Shown here: positions 33,951 through 37,715 of the stretch, in pieces
How positions within the stretch are numbered: the stretch's first letter is position 1
Layout: every line of letters starts with the position of its first letter
DNA from: Clostridia bacterium
GTDB lineage: Bacteria > Bacillota > Clostridia > Peptostreptococcales > Caminicellaceae
Assembly: GCA_022361035.1 (NCBI GenBank)
Contig: JAKSBP010000410.1
Location: forward strand, 1-37,715
Length of the DNA stretch: 37,715 nucleotides
Reading direction: 5' to 3'
Made by a program: the position numbers and the translations under genes
The notes under the pieces: model-generated
The model's input: only the letters and a program-made list of their open reading frames with translations
Databases searched by the model: none
What the model was told of the DNA's origin: nothing

Positions 33951-35728
33951 TGAAAAAATTAAATATTAGATTAGCCAGGCTTATAAAAAATTCATATGGG
34001 CAATTTATAGCAGTAATAACAGTTATTGCTGTGGGGTTATTAGTTTACACAGCGATGAAAATGGCTGCTCTCAATCTTGAGAGTACATTGAATGAATATT
34101 ATGATATAACAAATTTTGCACACATTAATACGGAAGTAGTAAAAATCCCTAGGAGTGGAGTGGAGGGTCTGAAAAATAAGTATGGGATTACCAATGCCCA
34201 AGGGAGAATAGTATTCGATGTACCATTAAAGGTTGAGGATGAAAATGAAAAGGTAACCATTAGAGTCATATCCCTACCTGATAGTGATGAAAAAATAAAT
34301 GATGTTTATCTAGTGGATGGGGAAGAAATAAAGAATAAGAATAAGGATATATTAGTGGTTGAACAATTTGCTAAGGCTAGAAACATAGTGGTGGGAGATA
34401 CTTTAAGGGTTCTGATAAATGAAAGACAGTATAATCTTAGGGTTTCAGGCATAGTGGCTAGCCCAGAGTATATCTATCTTATAGAGAATGAACAGACCCT
34501 TTTACCCTTGCCCGACAAGTTTGGTGTTGCTTTTGTAGGCGAAGAATTTGCAAGGCAAAGCTTTGGATTTGGAAGTAGCTATAATGAAGTCATAATGACA
34601 GTAAAGGACGAAGATCATATAAATAATACGGAAGATAAACTGGAAAAAGCTTTGAAAAAATATGGAGTTAAAAAGATTATAGTTAAAGAAAATCAGTTAA
34701 GCAATAAAATGATTTCTGAAGAAATTAAACAATTACAGAAAATGTCTCAGATAATCCCCCTACTTTTTCTAGGTGTTGCAGCTTTAATAATCGCTGTTAT
34801 GATATCAAGGATGGTAAAGAAGGACAGAATACCAATAGGTGTTATGAAGGCCCTTGGGTATAGTAACGGCCATATTATTTCCCATTATACAAAGTATTCT
34901 TTGATTATTGGAATAATAGGTGCAATTGTTGGAACGAGCTTAGGAATGTTCCTTGCAAGGGCAATGACAAAACTGTACCTACAGTATTTTAATATACCTA
35001 TACTTAAAGTTAACTTTTACTATAAATATACTATCAATGCAATAATACTTTCTAGTTTATTTTGTATGGCAGCAGGATTATGGGGAGGGAAGAAGATTTT
35101 AAAGATACTTCCAGCGGAGTCAATGAGACCGGAGGCTCCCGTGTCCGGTAAGAGAATATTAATTGAAGGTATAAAAATATTATGGACTAGATTATCCTTT
35201 AGCTGGAAGATGGTTATGAGGAACATATTTAGAAGTAAAAAGAGATTTCTATTTAATTTAATTGGGGTATCCCTATCCTTTGGCATGATATTTATAACCC
35301 TTTATCAACTAAATGCTTTCTTCTATATATTTGAAACCCATTATGGAGATTTTCAAAAAATGGACTATAGTATAAATTTTTCTAGACCATTAAATGTATC
35401 AGTGGTAAAGGACCTTAACCATATAGCAGATATAGACCATATTGAACCTAAGAGTGAGTTCCCCTTTGAGATAATAAATGGCTGGAGAAGTAAAGTAGTT
35501 AATATAATCGGTGTTAAAAGGGATACAATCTTTTATGACTTTAAAAATATCGAGAAGGAAAAAATAAAGCTACCTAGGGAAGGAATAGTACTTACGGAGA
35601 ATTTGGCTAGGGCTCTAGATGTTGGAAAGGGAGATAGGATTATAATAAATACCTTTATTCCCCATAGAGAAGATGTCAAGATAGAGGTTAAGGATGTAAT
35701 AGAGCAAAGCTTAGGTATAAATGCATAA
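33944..35728 (+). CDS. FtsX/MacB-like ABC permease, N-terminal part (interrupted)
   Basis: This is the first 594 residues of a permease that should be about 785 aa long. An N-terminal helix (GQFIAVITVIAVGLLVYTAMKMAAL) precedes a periplasm-facing MacB-like domain. Then come the first FtsX unit (IIPLLFLGVAALIIAVMISRMV, YSLIIGIIGAIVGTSLGMFLAR, INAIILSSLFCMAAGLWGGKKIL), a connecting segment with PAESMRPEAP, and the start of the second unit (FNLIGVSLSFGMIFITLYQLNAFF). It stops at a TAA followed by a run of A's (35727-35744) after IEQSLGINA, within the second extracellular domain. The remaining residues continue in the same frame after the A-run, which strongly suggests one gene broken at this point. 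Start could be ATG 33944 or 33950. Confidence 0.85.
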   Translation: MVMKKLNIRLARLIKNSYGQFIAVITVIAVGLLVYTAMKMAALNLESTLNEYYDITNFAHINTEVVKIPRSGVEGLKNKYGITNAQGRIVFDVPLKVEDENEKVTIRVISLPDSDEKINDVYLVDGEEIKNKNKDILVVEQFAKARNIVVGDTLRVLINERQYNLRVSGIVASPEYIYLIENEQTLLPLPDKFGVAFVGEEFARQSFGFGSSYNEVIMTVKDEDHINNTEDKLEKALKKYGVKKIIVKENQLSNKMISEEIKQLQKMSQIIPLLFLGVAALIIAVMISRMVKKDRIPIGVMKALGYSNGHIISHYTKYSLIIGIIGAIVGTSLGMFLARAMTKLYLQYFNIPILKVNFYYKYTINAIILSSLFCMAAGLWGGKKILKILPAESMRPEAPVSGKRILIEGIKILWTRLSFSWKMVMRNIFRSKKRFLFNLIGVSLSFGMIFITLYQLNAFFYIFETHYGDFQKMDYSINFSRPLNVSVVKDLNHIADIDHIEPKSEFPFEIINGWRSKVVNIIGVKRDTIFYDFKNIEKEKIKLPREGIVLTENLARALDVGKGDRIIINTFIPHREDVKIEVKDVIEQSLGINA

Positions 35729-35744
35729 AAAAAAAAAAAAAAAA
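35727..35744. repeat. 18-A homopolymer inside the permease gene
   Basis: Eighteen consecutive A's directly follow the T of the in-frame TAA. The two parts of the permease are in the same frame across it. Typical relatives have a short Tyr-Met-rich linker here, which the run appears to replace with equal length. Because TAA forms whatever the run length, a simple homopolymer miscount does not restore the gene. Confidence 0.9.
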
Positions 35745-36301
35745 TGAATGATATCTTGTTGGATAATGAATTAATGACTGGTGTTTATTTAAACTCTGGG
35801 GATAGGGTAAGGGAAAAGCTAAATAATCTTAAGAATATAACCAGTCTGCAATCTGTTGAGGATTTGAAAAATGTATTCAAACAGTTTTTAAATTTGACTT
35901 ATACCTCAATTGGCATGCTTATAATATTTTCAGGAATTCTGGGCTTTGCAGTGGTATATAACACTACTGTAATGGATATATCGGAAAGAAGACTGGAGTT
36001 CTCTTCCCTTAGGGTAATGGGATTTTCCAGAAAGGAAATATTTTTCATGATTATAAGGGAAAATCTAGTCATGACCTTCTTTGGAATATTAGTGGGTATT
36101 CCAGTGGGAAGAATGTTTGTTAGGGGTGTACAAGAGGCATTTAGCAACGATATTTTTACACTTAAAGCACCTATAGCCATAAATATATATTTTTTCGCAG
36201 CAATATTCACAGTGTTTTTCGTAGTAGCAGCACAGTTATTTACACTGAGAAAAATATATAAGCTCGACTTTATCGAAGCCTTAAAGAGTAGAATTTCATA
36301 G
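35744..36301 (+). CDS. FtsX/MacB-like ABC permease, C-terminal part (interrupted)
   Basis: These are the last 185 residues of the same permease, in frame with the upstream part. The sequence MNDILLDNELMTGVYLNSGDRVREKLNNLKNITSLQSV is the end of the second extracellular domain. The terminal FtsX unit follows (SIGMLIIFSGILGFAVVYNTTVMDISERRLEFSSLRVMGFSRKEI...AINIYFFAAIFTVFFVVAAQLFTLRKIYKLDFIEALKSR). No ribosome binding site precedes the ATG, only A's, so it is unlikely to be an independent gene unless translated by re-initiation. The membrane-fusion gene begins 13 nt later. Either the gene is truly broken or the A-run is a sequencing error. Confidence 0.8.
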   Translation: MNDILLDNELMTGVYLNSGDRVREKLNNLKNITSLQSVEDLKNVFKQFLNLTYTSIGMLIIFSGILGFAVVYNTTVMDISERRLEFSSLRVMGFSRKEIFFMIIRENLVMTFFGILVGIPVGRMFVRGVQEAFSNDIFTLKAPIAINIYFFAAIFTVFFVVAAQLFTLRKIYKLDFIEALKSRIS

Positions 36302-36314
36302 GGAGGTGTAGAAA

Positions 36315-37550
36315 ATGAAGAAAAAGATTATTAAAGTTACTTCTATAGGTTTAATAGCTATAATAATTATATTTGGGTTATATCACAGGACGAAGGCCAA
36401 TAATACAGTTAAGGCTGAGATATATGAAGTTGTTAGAGGAGAAATAGTTGAATATGTGGAGGAGACAGGAACCATAAAGTCTGATAGTCAAAGAGTTATA
36501 TATTCCAATGCCATGGGAGAAGTAAAAAATATAAGTGTAGATGAAGGAGATTATGTAAAATCTGGAGATTTACTTGCAGAGATAGATTCAGAGAAAATAG
36601 AGCTTGAGATAAAATCCTTAGAATCACAAATTGAGGTGTTAAGGGCTACCTACAGGGAACAAATAAAGCCAGCTGATAAGTTGGAAATAGCCAGGGCTGA
36701 GGCCAGGGTTCAAACAGTAAAAATTAGAGTTGAGGAAGCAAAAAGGAACCTAGAGAATAGTAAAAGACTCTATGAAGAGGGAGGCATAAGCTTAAATGCC
36801 TATAATAATGCTGAGGATAAGCTTGCTGTTGAACAAAACTCCCTAAAGATAGCAGAAAATGAGTTAAAGCTACTTAAAAAAGGTGCATCTAACAATATAA
36901 AGGATCAATATGAAGCACAAATAGCGGACCTAATATATAAAAAAGAGGTTTTGGAAAAGAGTAGAGAAGAACTGACAATTAAGGCACCAGACGATGGTAT
37001 TGTAACTGAGATTTTCATAAAAGAGGGTACTTATCTTCAGCCAGGGATGAATGTTATAGAAATAGGTAATACGGATAATCTCTATGTAGAAGTAGATGTC
37101 CTAGCAAGGGAAGTAGGAGAAATAAAAGAGAATGGATTAGTAATAGTATATAGTGATGACCTAAATATTGATGAAATAGATGGAAGGGTAGAAAAGATTT
37201 ATCCAAAGGCATTTAGTAAGATATCGGATTTAGGAATCGAGCAAAAAAGAGTTAGGATAGATGTAAATGTCCCAGATAATCCAAAATTGAGAATTGGATA
37301 CGAAGTTGACTGTAAATTTAAACTGGAGGCTAAATCTAACGTGTTGATGGTTCTCGATAATACCATATTTGAGCTTGAGGATAATAAGTATGTCTTTGCC
37401 GTAGAAAATAGTAAGGCTCTATTAAGGGAAGTGGAAACTGGATTAGAGGGTGAAGATTATATAGAGATTAAATCGGGACTTAAGGAAGGGGATAAAGTTA
37501 TAATTTCTCCCGATGGAGATATTGAAGAGGGGATTACTGTAGAGGAATAG
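36315..37550 (+). CDS. HlyD/MacA-type membrane-fusion protein
   Basis: This is the extracytoplasmic adaptor of the efflux complex. The 411-aa protein has a signal anchor (IIKVTSIGLIAIIIIFGLYHRT) and a split biotinyl-lipoyl-like domain (GTIKSDSQRVIYSNAMGEVKNISVDEGDYVKSGDLLAEID and IKAPDDGIVTEIFIKEGTYLQPGMNVIEIGN). A long antiparallel coiled coil (about 95-200) lies between the lipoyl halves, followed by beta-barrel and membrane-proximal domains. GGGAGGTG precedes the ATG, 13 nt after the permease. With the upstream ATPase and permease it forms a MacAB-like three-part set, here without an outer-membrane channel as expected in a Gram-positive cell. Confidence 0.92.
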   Translation: MKKKIIKVTSIGLIAIIIIFGLYHRTKANNTVKAEIYEVVRGEIVEYVEETGTIKSDSQRVIYSNAMGEVKNISVDEGDYVKSGDLLAEIDSEKIELEIKSLESQIEVLRATYREQIKPADKLEIARAEARVQTVKIRVEEAKRNLENSKRLYEEGGISLNAYNNAEDKLAVEQNSLKIAENELKLLKKGASNNIKDQYEAQIADLIYKKEVLEKSREELTIKAPDDGIVTEIFIKEGTYLQPGMNVIEIGNTDNLYVEVDVLAREVGEIKENGLVIVYSDDLNIDEIDGRVEKIYPKAFSKISDLGIEQKRVRIDVNVPDNPKLRIGYEVDCKFKLEAKSNVLMVLDNTIFELEDNKYVFAVENSKALLREVETGLEGEDYIEIKSGLKEGDKVIISPDGDIEEGITVEE

Positions 37551-37600
37551 TAAATATCAAAGTTTCTATAGAAGAGTGATTAAAAAAGTTAACTTACTCC

Positions 37601-37711
37601 AGCAGCCACAGAGAATCCTTTAGGCTCATGCTATAAATCTGTTTATAAGTAGGTAATAGAAGGTAAAACAGATTCATAAAAATCGCTCTAAAGGAAACCT
37701 CAGTGGCTGCT
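37601..37711. repeat. Long imperfect hairpin at the window edge
   Basis: AGCAGCCAC (37601-37609) pairs perfectly with GTGGCTGCT (37703-37711). Further matching blocks are GAG/CTC, TCCTTTAG (37616-37623) with CTAAAGGA (37688-37695), and AATCTGTTT (37636-37644) with AAACAGATT (37666-37674). Four collinear paired blocks over 111 nt make one extended foldback. No T-run follows within the window, so it is not an ordinary terminator. It could be a MITE-like repeat or a structured RNA; the window ends 4 nt later. Confidence 0.6.
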
Positions 37712-37715
37712 TTCG

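Noticed and set aside
35744..36301. Independent second permease gene
   Set aside because: There is no ribosome binding site; it is in frame with the upstream part and has only the C-terminal FtsX unit, so it is the rest of one gene.

Overview
The window looks like chromosome from a low-GC, Gram-positive anaerobe of the Clostridia, possibly a Tissierella-like amino-acid fermenter. This rests on the AT-rich sequence, strong AGGAGG-type ribosome binding sites, frequent GTG/TTG starts, a rubredoxin, a DapL-type aminotransferase, a flotillin/NfeD pair and the gene families present. The genus is inference. I found no rRNA, tRNA, CRISPR array, transposase or phage gene.

Layout. (1) 1-340: non-coding, a cluster of hairpins ending in a terminator-like stem. 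(2) 341-6202: a complete 2-oxoacid (probably pyruvate) dehydrogenase operon, E1alpha-E1beta-E2-E3 plus a lipoate-protein ligase, closed by a long inverted repeat. (3) 6430-7799, minus strand: an EamA-type exporter and a 53-aa rubredoxin. (4) 7993-10514: an M29 aminopeptidase, a membrane-anchored M15 peptidase and a DUF3870 protein. (5) 10844-20390: the most coherent block, a murein-peptide uptake and breakdown locus. It holds an L-Ala-D/L-Glu epimerase, a five-gene oligopeptide ABC transporter, an LD-carboxypeptidase, a beta-lactamase-fold hydrolase without a signal peptide, and a YkfC-like NlpC/P60 endopeptidase. (6) 20637-21869, minus strand: an LL-diaminopimelate aminotransferase, convergent with that block. 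(7) 22164-25107: a paired short-chain chromate-type transporter behind a clear promoter, then a membrane-anchored GH18/SH3 protein. (8) 25507-28496, minus strand: a DUF5362 membrane protein, flotillin, an NfeD-like partner and a small unknown protein. (9) 28651-30151: a SAM methyltransferase and a DUF421 membrane protein. (10) 30152-30645: non-coding, with a candidate structured RNA at about 30293-30392. (11) 30646-32277: 1-pyrroline-5-carboxylate dehydrogenase. (12) 32464-37550: a TetR-controlled MacAB-like efflux operon behind a 56-bp perfect palindrome that overlaps the promoter. Its permease is interrupted by a stop codon and an 18-A run. (13) 37551-37715: an unexplained long imperfect hairpin at the window edge.

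How the parts work together. The block at 10844-20390 reads as a pathway. The transporter imports murein peptides; the LD-carboxypeptidase removes the terminal D-Ala; the NlpC/P60 enzyme cuts gamma-D-Glu-diamino acid bonds; the epimerase turns L-Ala-D-Glu into L-Ala-L-Glu, which ordinary peptidases such as the nearby M29 enzyme could split. The individual steps follow from the Bacillus subtilis ykfABCD precedent. The place of the beta-lactamase-fold protein in the pathway is not explained by that precedent and is the most interesting protein-level question here. The most interesting non-coding signals are the unassigned structured RNA near 30300 and the TetR-operon palindrome.
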